From: Spirochaeta_B sp964398645
GTDB lineage: Bacteria; Spirochaetota; Spirochaetia; DSM-27196; DSM-8902
Assembly: GCA_964398645.1 (NCBI GenBank)
Contig: CAYNNU010000024.1
Coordinates: forward strand, 1 to 17,348
Direction: 5' to 3'
DNA: 17,348 bases
Shown here: piece by piece, positions 1 to 7,161 of the stretch
How positions within the stretch are numbered: position 1 is the stretch's first letter
Layout: every line of letters starts with the position of its first letter
Notes under the pieces: generated by a model
Told to the model about the DNA's origin: nothing
Databases searched by the model: none
Seen by the model: the letters and a program-made list of their open reading frames with translations, nothing else
Program-made: the position numbers and the translations under genes

Positions 1-54
1 CCCGTGACCTCGTGAATGCCATTCACGCACTCTAGCCAACTGAGCTACACCCCC
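1..54 (-). tRNA. tRNA-Ala (anticodon GGC), 3' part cut by the window start
   Basis: Read on the minus strand from 54, the acceptor 5' strand is GGGGGTG, followed by TA and a D arm of GCTC/GAGT whose loop carries the conserved GG. The anticodon stem is CGTGA (27-23) paired with TCACG (15-11). The 7-nt loop ATGGCAT puts anticodon GGC at 20-18, which reads the alanine codons GCC and GCU. The variable loop AGGTC and the first T-stem strand ACGGG follow, and then the window ends. The T loop, 3' acceptor strand and CCA are not visible, so the G3-U70 alanine identity pair cannot be checked. Confidence 0.93.
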
Positions 55-69
55 AGTAAATATGTTCGG

Positions 70-98
70 ATGGTACGGCATTGCACGTTCTGTGTCAA
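70..98 (-). promoter_or_regulatory. sigma70-type promoter of the tRNA-Ala gene
   Basis: On the minus strand a perfect -35 TTGACA (98-93) is followed by a 17-bp spacer and TACCAT (75-70) as the -10. Predicted transcription start is near 63, giving a leader of about 9 nt before the mature tRNA 5' end at 54, as is usual for tRNA genes trimmed by RNase P. Confidence 0.75.
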
Positions 99-141
99 CT
101 ATTCTGATTTATTGCTGGAGTTTATCGACTTTTTTTGCTTC

Positions 142-170
142 TTGTGTTGGCGGAAAATGGGCAGTATACT
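142..170 (+). promoter_or_regulatory. sigma70-type promoter directly abutting the PilZ gene
   Basis: TTGTGT (142-147), a 17-bp spacer and TATACT (165-170) make a good housekeeping promoter. A start 6 to 8 bp past the -10 falls at 176-178, on the ATG at 177. If used, the mRNA would be leaderless or nearly so, and no Shine-Dalgarno sequence is visible ahead of this ATG. The intergenic stretch 55-176 holds this promoter and the divergent tRNA promoter and nothing else that I can see. Confidence 0.55.
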
Positions 171-176
171 TTGTGC

Positions 177-551
177 ATGGAGAACCAGCGAACAGATATC
201 CGGCATACGGTCTTTTATTATTTACCGGTGCTTGAAGTTCCCGATGGTGCCGAAATAGGGCGCCTGGGGGATATTTCTCATTGCGGTATGCTTTTGCTAA
301 CTGAACGGCGTATAACTGTTGGTAAGCGAATGCGCCTAAAAGTGTGTTTGCCGAAGCTTGCTGGTTTTGAACAAAGTGAATTGGAGATTGTAGTTAAGAC
401 GCGTTGGCTTCAGCCGGATCGGAATCCCGATATTTTATGTGTTGGCTGTTCGTTTATTGAAACTCCTGCATCACAACAGGATGTTCTGGAGCGGCTGATC
501 CATTATTTTACCTTTAGTGATGGGCAGCGCAAGTTGAGTATTGGGCAATGA
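177..551 (+). CDS. PilZ domain protein, probable c-di-GMP receptor
   Basis: Small cytoplasmic protein of 124 residues made almost entirely of one PilZ domain, the usual bacterial receptor for the second messenger cyclic di-GMP. The two signature elements are present: RxxxR as R5-T-D-I-R9, and DxSxxG as D32-I-S34-H-C-G37. The rest follows the family pattern of strands ending in an LP-containing segment and a C-terminal helix (VLERLIHYF). I chose ATG 177 over the in-frame ATG at 135 because the family normally begins a few residues before RxxxR, and because codons from 135 would lie inside a good promoter. The protein has no output domain, so it probably acts by binding a partner. The neighbours do not identify the target. 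Fold is confident; actual ligand binding is inferred from conserved residues. Confidence 0.85.
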   Translation: MENQRTDIRHTVFYYLPVLEVPDGAEIGRLGDISHCGMLLLTERRITVGKRMRLKVCLPKLAGFEQSELEIVVKTRWLQPDRNPDILCVGCSFIETPASQQDVLERLIHYFTFSDGQRKLSIGQ

Positions 552-567
552 GGATTAGCGCAGCTGT

Positions 568-774
568 TTAGGAGGCTGTTTTGGCTTCCACGGGTACGAG
601 GTATCCGGTGCGCAGGCAGGAATTCAGCAGTTCCTTGCTGATGTATTCTTCCGAATCTCGTTCTCCAAAGGGAGTGCTGCTGTGTATATGAACCTGGCAT
701 CCTTCATCCAGTTCTTCCAGAATTTCCATGTAGGATTCAACCCCGTTCATTCCTTTCACTCGAAAAATTGTCAT
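568..774 (-). CDS. Small conserved-looking protein of unknown function (68 aa)
   Basis: I do not recognise this protein. It is a 68-residue, acidic, soluble-looking polypeptide without signal peptide, membrane segment or cysteine-pair motif. The N-terminus (MTIFRVKGMNG) looks like a beta strand and turn. The middle is acidic (EILEELDEG), and the C-terminal half reads as an alpha helix followed by GYLVPVEAK. Coding status is supported by a textbook ribosome binding site, GGAGGT at 786-781, 6 nt before the ATG, and by the absence of a better gene on the other strand. It is convergent with the PilZ gene (16 bp between the stop codons) and divergent from the AddB-like gene. The order is compatible with an independent small regulator or a housekeeping protein, but nothing in the sequence decides. 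Confidence 0.72.
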   Translation of the reverse strand: MTIFRVKGMNGVESYMEILEELDEGCQVHIHSSTPFGERDSEEYISKELLNSCLRTGYLVPVEAKTAS

Positions 775-780
775 TACGAT

Positions 781-786
781 ACCTCC
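781..786 (-). promoter_or_regulatory. Strong Shine-Dalgarno for the 68-aa gene
   Basis: GGAGGT (786-781) sits 6 nt upstream of ATG 774-772. It is the main evidence that this short reading frame is a real gene and that translation starts there. Confidence 0.8.
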
Positions 787-807
787 AGCGAGAATTATCT
801 TGCTTAT

Positions 808-836
808 ATTATCGGCATTTTTTGAAAGCAGTTGAA
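808..836 (-). promoter_or_regulatory. Weak candidate promoter for the 68-aa gene
   Basis: On the minus strand TTCAAC (836-831), a 17-bp spacer and GATAAT (813-808) form a modest sigma70-like promoter with a predicted start near 801, 15 nt ahead of the ribosome binding site. It overlaps the oppositely oriented promoter of the AddB-like gene, so the two may interfere. Confidence 0.35.
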
Positions 837-850
837 ATTACTGTTATATT
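822..850 (+). promoter_or_regulatory. sigma70-type promoter of the nuclease-helicase operon
   Basis: TTGAAA (822-827), a 17-bp spacer and TATATT (845-850) make a strong housekeeping promoter. The predicted start at 856-858 is only 2 to 4 nt before ATG 860. The purine run AGGGGG (851-856) looks like a ribosome binding site but would lie mostly upstream of the transcript start, so initiation here may be leaderless. If translation instead begins at the next in-frame ATG (884), the leader would be about 27 nt without a Shine-Dalgarno. Confidence 0.6.
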
Positions 851-859
851 AGGGGGCAT

Positions 860-3640
860 ATGCTTTCGGCTTGGTTTTCAATAATGAATGAGCGGGCGGA
901 TGATCCGCAGCAGGTGTTTGTGTTTCCTTCGGAAGCAGTCGCGGCGCAGTGGCGGTCTCGTATTGCAATAGAGCGGGGGGTTGTGGATTCACAGCGGTGG
1001 ATTTCCTGGGATACCTTTAAGCAGTTTGCGTTGGCTATTGAGCCGGAGAACGGCGATTCGGCTGAATTAACGCCTGCTAATGCGGCGGCGCGTTTGCTGT
1101 GTGCAGATCATCTTTTGCAGCTGAATATTCTAGAAAGGTTTATTCCGGCGCAAGCTGATGTCGGCGCTTTTCGTCAGTTTTTAGCAAAAGTGCTGCCTGT
1201 TGTGGTTACCTTGGAAAGTGATTCGCGCCTTGATGCAGTGGTGGGTTCCCAGGAAGCCGTCGAGATTCGAAGGCTAGCATCAAAATATCGCCGTCTTTTG
1301 TCATCTGCACAGATGTTTGAGCCAGCCGATGCAATTGCCAGCTTGAATACAGGCGAAGCAGAGTATTGGCTTTTTGGAACAGAGTTGCTGGAAGATTTTG
1401 CCGAAAATGAGGCTTTGCTACGTGAGTGTCTGAGGGTTCATATTGAGAAAATATCTGAAGAGGCCGGTTCGGCTTCTGCTCAGCTGGAATGGCATAACAA
1501 TGTTAAAACAGAAGCGAGGCTTGCCATACAACGGGTACATGGACTGCTGAAGGCTGACGTTCCCTGTCGGGATATTGCACTGAGCCTTGCAAACCCAGAG
1601 GAAATATTACCGCATCTGCTGCGGGAGGCACGTTTGCAGGGGGTGCCACTGAATGTGCGTATTGGAGATTCCCTGGATGCAACACCCGGTGCGGTGGTGC
1701 TCACGGCTTTTAGCTCGCTATCCAGTTCGGGAATGGCTTATACCGATGTACGGGATTTTTGCTTGAATGCGCGTATACCCTTTCGCTTTCCAAATCGCAT
1801 GCGGGCTCTTGTGGCTTTTGGGCGCAGATGGCGCTGTTGGGGCCGTCTTGGAAGCTATGATATGTGGAAAGATGCTTTTCAGCGGGCATCTTCGCAGGCT
1901 CTGGAGAAGGAATTCGGGCAGGGGGGAACATTTTTTGAGCCGTATCCCGGGGTGACTTTAGAAGATGTGCAGCTTGCCTATAGCAGTTTGGAAAGTGCCG
2001 TTCGCAGGGTTCGTTCAGCTGGTAGTTTTTTGCAGCTTCGGCAGTATTTTTTTGCGTGGTATACCGACTGGGTAGATCCAGACGGCTGGGATGAAGCTAG
2101 TGAGCGCGAGTTTCAACGTTGTTTGGAGATACTCTCCTCCTTGGTGGATATGGAGCAGCGCCTGGACATTCAAATTTCTTCACCATACAGGCTTTTTCAG
2201 GAAACTCTTGCAGGGAGTACCTATGTACAGTCCGGCGGCAGTGGGGTTGCTGTGCATCCGTATCGCCTTGTTGCCGGGGGATGGGTACCCTATTCTTTTG
2301 TGCTGAATGTTCATCAGGAAGCAGTTGAAGTATTGCAAGGGGGAATGAGCTTTCTGCGCGATGATCAACAGGAGCAGTTGGAAATTGCTGCGCGGGATGC
2401 GACGGAGTTTTTTCTTGATGCCTACCTGCAAAGCGGGGGCAGGGTACATGTGAGTGGAAATGCTGGCCCGCAGGAGAAAATGCATGTGCTTCCGCTGCGT
2501 TGGCTTCGATCGCCAGAAACTGTGGTGGCCTCGGAGGTGAGCCCCGGTTTGGAGCAACAGGAGCAGGATTGGTGGGCCGGCTTGGCTGTGGATGGCCGCG
2601 GCAAGGCAGAACCGCCCTGCTATACTGAATCGTTTTTACAAGGGGCAAGCCGGTATCTGCTGACAAGCAGTGATACACAGAATCGCTTTGATTTTACCCG
2701 TGCCGCCTTCGACCCTCAACTATCAAGTGAACTGGTGCAGGCTTTGCACAAGCGCTATGGCGGGCACGATTATTGGAAATGCTCAGCCGCTTCTTTGCGC
2801 GATATGACGGCAAACCCGGCAGCTGTTTTATTGCAGCGTGTTTTGCAGCTATCAGATGATGAATGGGAACCATCATGGCAGATGCAGCTGCATATTGGGC
2901 AAATGTATCATTGGGCGCTCGAACATATCCTTGATCCGGAAAAAGCTTTGCCGGAGGATTTTTGGGAGAGCGCATCTGCGCGCCGTAGGATACTGGAAGA
3001 AGAGGCTTTGCGCCTGGCGCGTGGCAGCCTGCGTATGTTCAGTCCGCTTTCAAAGCTGGAGATTGAGATTGAGACAGAGGCAATGATACACAATCTTACG
3101 GAACTTTTGCCCTATATTCAGCCGGGCAAAGATGGCGCCCAGGTGGAGGCTGTTGAGCAGGAAATTGAAATTCCAGATTCGGAATTTGCCGTTCTTTGGA
3201 ATGGGCGCATTGACCGGCTTGATCGCATTTTGGCGGATGGGCGAATCATTCTGTATGATTACAAGCGATCTTCATATCCAGGGCCAAAAGAGTTAAAACC
3301 GGGCAAGCTCGATGCCAGCGATCCCTTTCCAATTATCACTCAGCCGCAGATGGCAGTGTATCTCCGCGCGGCTTACTTGCTGAATTGGGAAGTTGCAGAA
3401 GCCAATTATGTGGGTCTGCTGAAAAATGAAGATGATTTTTCCAAGCGCGTAAGGCCGGTGGTTAAGAAGCTAAAGGATGACCCTGATTTTTCGCTTGTTT
3501 TTTCGGCACTGAAGGCTCAGTGTGCTGATTACTGCCGCAGATTTGAGGACTTGGATTTTTCTATTGATTCTGCAAGAACCCGCTTTCGGGAAAGCTCTGC
3601 CTTTCGGCAGGTGCTCCGGCATCGGTACAATGTGCGTTAA
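860..3640 (+). CDS. AddB/RecC-like subunit with PD-(D/E)XK nuclease domain
   Basis: Likely non-motor subunit of a RecBCD/AddAB-type exonuclease that resects double-strand breaks for RecA loading. The C-terminal RecB-family nuclease shows H684 (in GQMYHW), D785 (in GRIDRLD), D800 and K802 (in YDYKRS), and the Q830/Y834 motif (QMAVY), so nuclease activity is plausible. The N-terminal two thirds look like a decayed SF1 helicase fold beginning with the VFVFPSE strand. No Walker A motif is visible, so it probably does not hydrolyse ATP. At 926 residues it is shorter than Bacillus AddB (about 1160). The cysteines that hold the AddB iron-sulfur cluster seem absent: the site before the nuclease reads TANPAAVLL, and near the C-terminus only CADYC remains. 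ATG 860 is taken as start; ATG 884 is possible. The helicase partner starts 32 bp downstream. Confidence 0.8.
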   Translation: MLSAWFSIMNERADDPQQVFVFPSEAVAAQWRSRIAIERGVVDSQRWISWDTFKQFALAIEPENGDSAELTPANAAARLLCADHLLQLNILERFIPAQADVGAFRQFLAKVLPVVVTLESDSRLDAVVGSQEAVEIRRLASKYRRLLSSAQMFEPADAIASLNTGEAEYWLFGTELLEDFAENEALLRECLRVHIEKISEEAGSASAQLEWHNNVKTEARLAIQRVHGLLKADVPCRDIALSLANPEEILPHLLREARLQGVPLNVRIGDSLDATPGAVVLTAFSSLSSSGMAYTDVRDFCLNARIPFRFPNRMRALVAFGRRWRCWGRLGSYDMWKDAFQRASSQALEKEFGQGGTFFEPYPGVTLEDVQLAYSSLESAVRRVRSAGSFLQLRQYFFAWYTDWVDPDGWDEASEREFQRCLEILSSLVDMEQRLDIQISSPYRLFQETLAGSTYVQSGGSGVAVHPYRLVAGGWVPYSFVLNVHQEAVEVLQGGMSFLRDDQQEQLEIAARDATEFFLDAYLQSGGRVHVSGNAGPQEKMHVLPLRWLRSPETVVASEVSPGLEQQEQDWWAGLAVDGRGKAEPPCYTESFLQGASRYLLTSSDTQNRFDFTRAAFDPQLSSELVQALHKRYGGHDYWKCSAASLRDMTANPAAVLLQRVLQLSDDEWEPSWQMQLHIGQMYHWALEHILDPEKALPEDFWESASARRRILEEEALRLARGSLRMFSPLSKLEIEIETEAMIHNLTELLPYIQPGKDGAQVEAVEQEIEIPDSEFAVLWNGRIDRLDRILADGRIILYDYKRSSYPGPKELKPGKLDASDPFPIITQPQMAVYLRAAYLLNWEVAEANYVGLLKNEDDFSKRVRPVVKKLKDDPDFSLVFSALKAQCADYCRRFEDLDFSIDSARTRFRESSAFRQVLRHRYNVR

Positions 3641-3661
3641 GCTGCAATCGGGAAGCGGGAT

Positions 3662-3667
3662 GAGGAG
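3662..3667 (+). promoter_or_regulatory. Shine-Dalgarno that selects ATG 3673
   Basis: GAGGAG at 3662-3667 lies 5 nt before ATG 3673 but only 2 nt before the in-frame GTG at 3670, so 3673 is the better start for the helicase gene. Confidence 0.7.
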
Positions 3668-3672
3668 ACGTG

Positions 3673-6600
3673 ATGAATTTTAATACACAGCAGCAGGATG
3701 CAATAGATGTTCGCTGTACAGCAGTTGTGTCTGCCGGTGCAGGTTCGGGAAAAACGACCGTGCTAACAGAGCGCTACGTCCGTTTGATTGCTGAAGGTGA
3801 AGCAAGTGTTGAAAGCATATTAAGTTTGACATTTACCAATAAGGCTGCCGCAGAAATGCGAGATCGTATACAAAAGCGGCTAGCGGCCTTTGTGCGGGGC
3901 TCGGAAGGAAGCCGCGAACAGCGGCGGCGGGTGGAGGATGCACTGGCAGGCTTTGCCCGCGCACGGGTAACCACCTTAGATAGTTTTAGCGCAAGAATTT
4001 TGCGTGAATTTGCGCGGACAAGTGGGATCAGTCCTGATTTTACAAGCGATGAACAGCAAAGTAATCGATTAATGCGGCAAGAGTGTTTAACGTTTGTTGC
4101 CCAGAATAGTGAAAATCGGGTGTTGCGTGCATGGATTCAGGATTTTGGTATTGAGGCTGTGGTGGATGGGGGCCTAGTGGTGCTGGCACGAGATCATTTC
4201 TCGCTGGCACATCCGATTGACTGGCAGTCGTATTGTACTGAACTGGCGGATTCACTTGTGCAGCAGGTTCAGGAGGTTTTGGCTCAGTCGGCTGGGTATG
4301 TAGAAGAATTTCGTCAGGACCACGATTGTTCGTACAAGATGGTGCTGGCATTGCAGGAGCTAGCTGCAAATCATCATCCTGATTTTGATAGCCTTGAACC
4401 GGCAGGGGTCGAAAAATTGTGGGCCTTTGCCGAAGCAGCCTCCCGCATTAAAAAGCAGGGAGGTAAAACAAAGCCCGAATTTCAGGAGATTGTGGCATTG
4501 GGAAAAGAGGCCCTGGATGTTTGGAAGGGCCAGCTTGTTTATGCTCTGGATACATTGCCGGTCCTGGATATGATTCGTGATTTGGGCGCTTTGCTTGATC
4601 AGCTGCAGGACAGGGTTTTAAGCCGCAAGCGCGCTTTGGGATTGTTAAGCTTTCCCGATGTTGCTCAACTAGCCCTAGATGCATTGCTGCACCAGCCGGA
4701 AATGCGCCGGTATTATTCCAAGCGTATCTCCCACATTATGATTGATGAGTTCCAAGATAATAATCAGTTGCAGCAGGATTTTCTGTGTGCATTGAGCTTG
4801 AAAGAGGATTTTGACGGGCAGGTGCTAGATGACGCTCCTGGCATTGAAGATGTTGTCGCGGACAAGCTGTTTTTTGTTGGCGATGACAAGCAATCAATTT
4901 TTGCATTTCGGGGAGCAGACGTAAGTGTGTTTCGTCAGCTGGCGGAAAGCGTTGAGGAAACCGGCGGAAAGAATATCGATCTTGCGGTGAATTATCGTAG
5001 TCATTCTGATCTTATTGCGTTTTTTAATCAGTTGTTTCCTCGTGTGTTTGGCTCGGCGCAGCAGAAATTTGAGGCGGAGTACCGCCCCTTGCAGGCAAAG
5101 GATTCCGGTGGTGGGATTGATCCTGTTTTGGAATTCTGGATAAGTGAGAAGGATGATCAGGACGAGCAAGGTGAACAGGCGTTGATGTCTGCGGTTGAAA
5201 GTGAAGCAGAATATGCTGCCCGTTGGCTAAAGGAAACCGTTGAGCAGGGAAAGCTGCAGATTGAGGATGCTGATGGTCCTCGGCCGCTTGAATACCGGGA
5301 TTGTGCATTATTATTTCGCACAGGCAGTGCGGTTATGTATTTTGAGGCGGCTTTGCGTCGGCATGGGGTGCCATACACCTCGAAGATTGTGCGCAGCCTG
5401 TTTCTTGAGGCTCCGGCCAACGATATGTATTCGTTCTTGCAGTTGGCGGTGTATCCGGAGGATAGAACTGCCTATGCGGCTGTTTTGCGTTCTCCTTTTG
5501 TTGGCTTGGATGATGCTAGTTTTGTGCGGATATTGCTGCAGTCCGGGGAGCTTGTTTTTCCAGAAGATGATGTGCTGCAAGGGCTGGGAATTCCAGCTTC
5601 GGATATGGAAAAAATGCGACAGGGGAGGTGGATGTTCACGGAGATTCAGAATCTGCGGGATCGGGTCGAGCCTTCTCAGATATTGGATTTTTTGTGGTAC
5701 GAATGCGGTTATCGTTGGCATGTTTTGTCTGATCCGGCGAATCATCCCTATTTGGAGCATTTTGAGTATTTGCGAAACTGGTTTGATAATTTGGGCTTGA
5801 GCTTGACTGCCTTGCTCCAAGAGATGCGCCAGCGTTTAGGCGAGAACATCAAGTATGAGGGTGAGGACATTGTTCGGGAGCAGGATGATGCGGTTACAAT
5901 AATGAGTGTGCACACTTCAAAGGGCCTGGATTTTCCGCTGGTTATTGTCGCGCGTTGTTCGCAAGTGGGGCGGAATTTTTCCGGGACTGAGCCAATCGGA
6001 ATGAAGGATGAGAAACCGGTTTTTTTGTTTTCAAATCCGGATTCTGCCCGCCGTGGGCGCAAGAATTTGCTTTTGTTGGCCGAAGAAGAGGAGCGCAAAC
6101 TTCGTAGTGAAGCGGAGTTGAAGCGCTTGTTCTATGTTGCGTGTACCCGGGTTCAGCAGCATTTGATATTTTCTGGAATTGATTTGTCGGTGCCGAAAAA
6201 TGCTGCCGATGCGGAAAAGCCGGCTCGAACGTTTGCAAAGTTGATTTGCCGAGCATTGGATCTGGATAGAGACACGCCTTTAGAAGATGGGAAAATCTGC
6301 CAAAATGGGGATATCAGTTTTCGGTGCCGATTGGTGCAGCGTATGGCCGAAGATGTGCGGCGGCGGCCCGGCGGGGTGGATTTGGCGGGGCGCTTGGGGC
6401 AGTTGCGGGCCGCCGCTTCGCCTGCGTTGTCGGTGAATGCCGGACTGCTTGCGGTAACAGCGCTAGCCCGCCGGCAGCACGAAGCTGCCGCAGCCGCGAC
6501 GGCTGAGCCCGCCGCTTCGCTCGCCGAGGCAGGCGCCGCCCAGCCCGACGCGGCCGCCCAGCTCGCCCGGGGAGCGCTGCTCCCCGACACCGCCGCCGAC

Positions 6601-7161
6601 GTCTTGGTCTCCACCCTCGGCTGGGGGGATCGCTTCGGCAGCCTGTGTCACTACCTGCTGGAGCAGCGCCTGCTACGCCCGGACACTGCCGCTTCCCGGC
6701 AAAGCATTGCTCGCCAGGCTGCCGCCCGTTTTCGCAGCCGCCTTGCAGAATCAGATTGGCAGCTCATCTTTGATGCCGCCGAACAACTGTGCGAAAACTG
6801 GCTTTCAAGCCAGCCGGCATCCAGTCTTGGCTTGCTGCCTGGCTCTGCTATGGCGGCAGGCTCGTTCTCGCCGCCTGCTTCCTTTCCCCGCATAACTACT
6901 GAAAGAAGTTTCTTGTATCGCCTCGACAACGAATTGCTCAACGGAATAATGGATGTGACTATCGAATTGGAAAATGAGGTCTTAGTGTTGGATTATAAAA
7001 CAGATCATGTATGGCAGCCTGATCAGCACGCTCTTCAGTTGAGTATTTATCGGGATGCGGTGCAGCAGATATGCAAAAAGCCGGCCCGAGCGGGTTTGAT
7101 TGCCTTGCGTACAGCTCAGGTTTGGTGGCTTGGTGAAACCGGTTTTACAAATGCTGGCTAA
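3673..7161 (+). CDS. AddA/RecB-like UvrD-family helicase-nuclease
   Basis: ATP-driven 3'-5' DNA helicase with a C-terminal nuclease, the motor subunit of a double-strand-break resection complex with the preceding gene. Of 1162 residues, the SF1A motifs appear in order: Walker A GAGSGKTT with K27, LTFTNKAAAEM (Ia), TTLDSFSARIL (Ib), IDEFQD with D358/E359 (II), FVGDDKQSIFAFRGA (III), VNYRS (IV), SVHTSKGLDFPLV (V) and LFYVACTR (VI). The nuclease domain shows H993 (LCHYLLEQ), D1094 (GIMDVTIE), D1107 and K1109 (LDYKTD), and Q1122/Y1126 (QLSIY), so it should be active. A nuclease in both subunits fits AddAB rather than RecBCD. Residues about 893-982, between helicase and nuclease, are alanine-rich and unusually GC-rich. 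The 3' end overlaps the convergent gene by 17 nt. Confidence 0.92.
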   Translation: MNFNTQQQDAIDVRCTAVVSAGAGSGKTTVLTERYVRLIAEGEASVESILSLTFTNKAAAEMRDRIQKRLAAFVRGSEGSREQRRRVEDALAGFARARVTTLDSFSARILREFARTSGISPDFTSDEQQSNRLMRQECLTFVAQNSENRVLRAWIQDFGIEAVVDGGLVVLARDHFSLAHPIDWQSYCTELADSLVQQVQEVLAQSAGYVEEFRQDHDCSYKMVLALQELAANHHPDFDSLEPAGVEKLWAFAEAASRIKKQGGKTKPEFQEIVALGKEALDVWKGQLVYALDTLPVLDMIRDLGALLDQLQDRVLSRKRALGLLSFPDVAQLALDALLHQPEMRRYYSKRISHIMIDEFQDNNQLQQDFLCALSLKEDFDGQVLDDAPGIEDVVADKLFFVGDDKQSIFAFRGADVSVFRQLAESVEETGGKNIDLAVNYRSHSDLIAFFNQLFPRVFGSAQQKFEAEYRPLQAKDSGGGIDPVLEFWISEKDDQDEQGEQALMSAVESEAEYAARWLKETVEQGKLQIEDADGPRPLEYRDCALLFRTGSAVMYFEAALRRHGVPYTSKIVRSLFLEAPANDMYSFLQLAVYPEDRTAYAAVLRSPFVGLDDASFVRILLQSGELVFPEDDVLQGLGIPASDMEKMRQGRWMFTEIQNLRDRVEPSQILDFLWYECGYRWHVLSDPANHPYLEHFEYLRNWFDNLGLSLTALLQEMRQRLGENIKYEGEDIVREQDDAVTIMSVHTSKGLDFPLVIVARCSQVGRNFSGTEPIGMKDEKPVFLFSNPDSARRGRKNLLLLAEEEERKLRSEAELKRLFYVACTRVQQHLIFSGIDLSVPKNAADAEKPARTFAKLICRALDLDRDTPLEDGKICQNGDISFRCRLVQRMAEDVRRRPGGVDLAGRLGQLRAAASPALSVNAGLLAVTALARRQHEAAAAATAEPAASLAEAGAAQPDAAAQLARGALLPDTAADVLVSTLGWGDRFGSLCHYLLEQRLLRPDTAASRQSIARQAAARFRSRLAESDWQLIFDAAEQLCENWLSSQPASSLGLLPGSAMAAGSFSPPASFPRITTERSFLYRLDNELLNGIMDVTIELENEVLVLDYKTDHVWQPDQHALQLSIYRDAVQQICKKPARAGLIALRTAQVWWLGETGFTNAG
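6350..6620 (+). other. GC-rich, alanine-rich linker segment inside the helicase gene
   Basis: The codons between helicase motif VI and the nuclease domain encode a low-complexity stretch dominated by Ala, Arg, Gly, Pro and Leu. Composition differs sharply from the flanks: in 6541-6600, 50 of 60 bases are G or C by hand count, whereas genes on both sides use many A/T-ending codons. The frame stays open through it, so it is a tolerated linker rather than a disruption. Possible origins are expansion of GC-rich codons or a small insertion. Confidence 0.6.
6568..6586. repeat. Perfect 8-bp inverted repeat with 3-nt loop
   Basis: CGGGGAGC (6568-6575), loop GCT, then GCTCCCCG (6579-6586) form a very GC-rich hairpin inside the alanine-rich linker of the helicase gene. 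No T-run follows, so it is not a terminator. It lies within the compositional anomaly. Confidence 0.7.

Noticed and set aside
135..176. N-terminal extension of the PilZ protein from ATG 135
   Set aside because: It would add 14 residues encoded across a good promoter, and the family's RxxxR motif normally lies near the start, as it does from ATG 177.
571..589. Imperfect stem GGAGGC/GCTTCC near the convergent ends of the PilZ and 68-aa genes
   Set aside because: It has one G-U pair, a 7-nt loop and no T-run on either strand, so it does not qualify as an intrinsic terminator.
2097..2678. 193-aa open frame on the minus strand opposite the AddB-like gene
   Set aside because: It lies wholly inside a well-supported gene with nuclease motifs, is proline- and histidine-rich, lacks a convincing start, and has no family features.
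5240..5820. Long open frames on both strands overlapping the helicase gene
   Set aside because: They are cysteine/arginine-rich or low-information translations of a region clearly coding for UvrD-type helicase in another frame.
7136..7145. Palindrome AAACCGGTTT at the end of the helicase gene
   Set aside because: It has no loop and no T-run and sits inside coding sequence. Ten-base palindromes of this kind occur by chance, so it is not called a terminator or operator.
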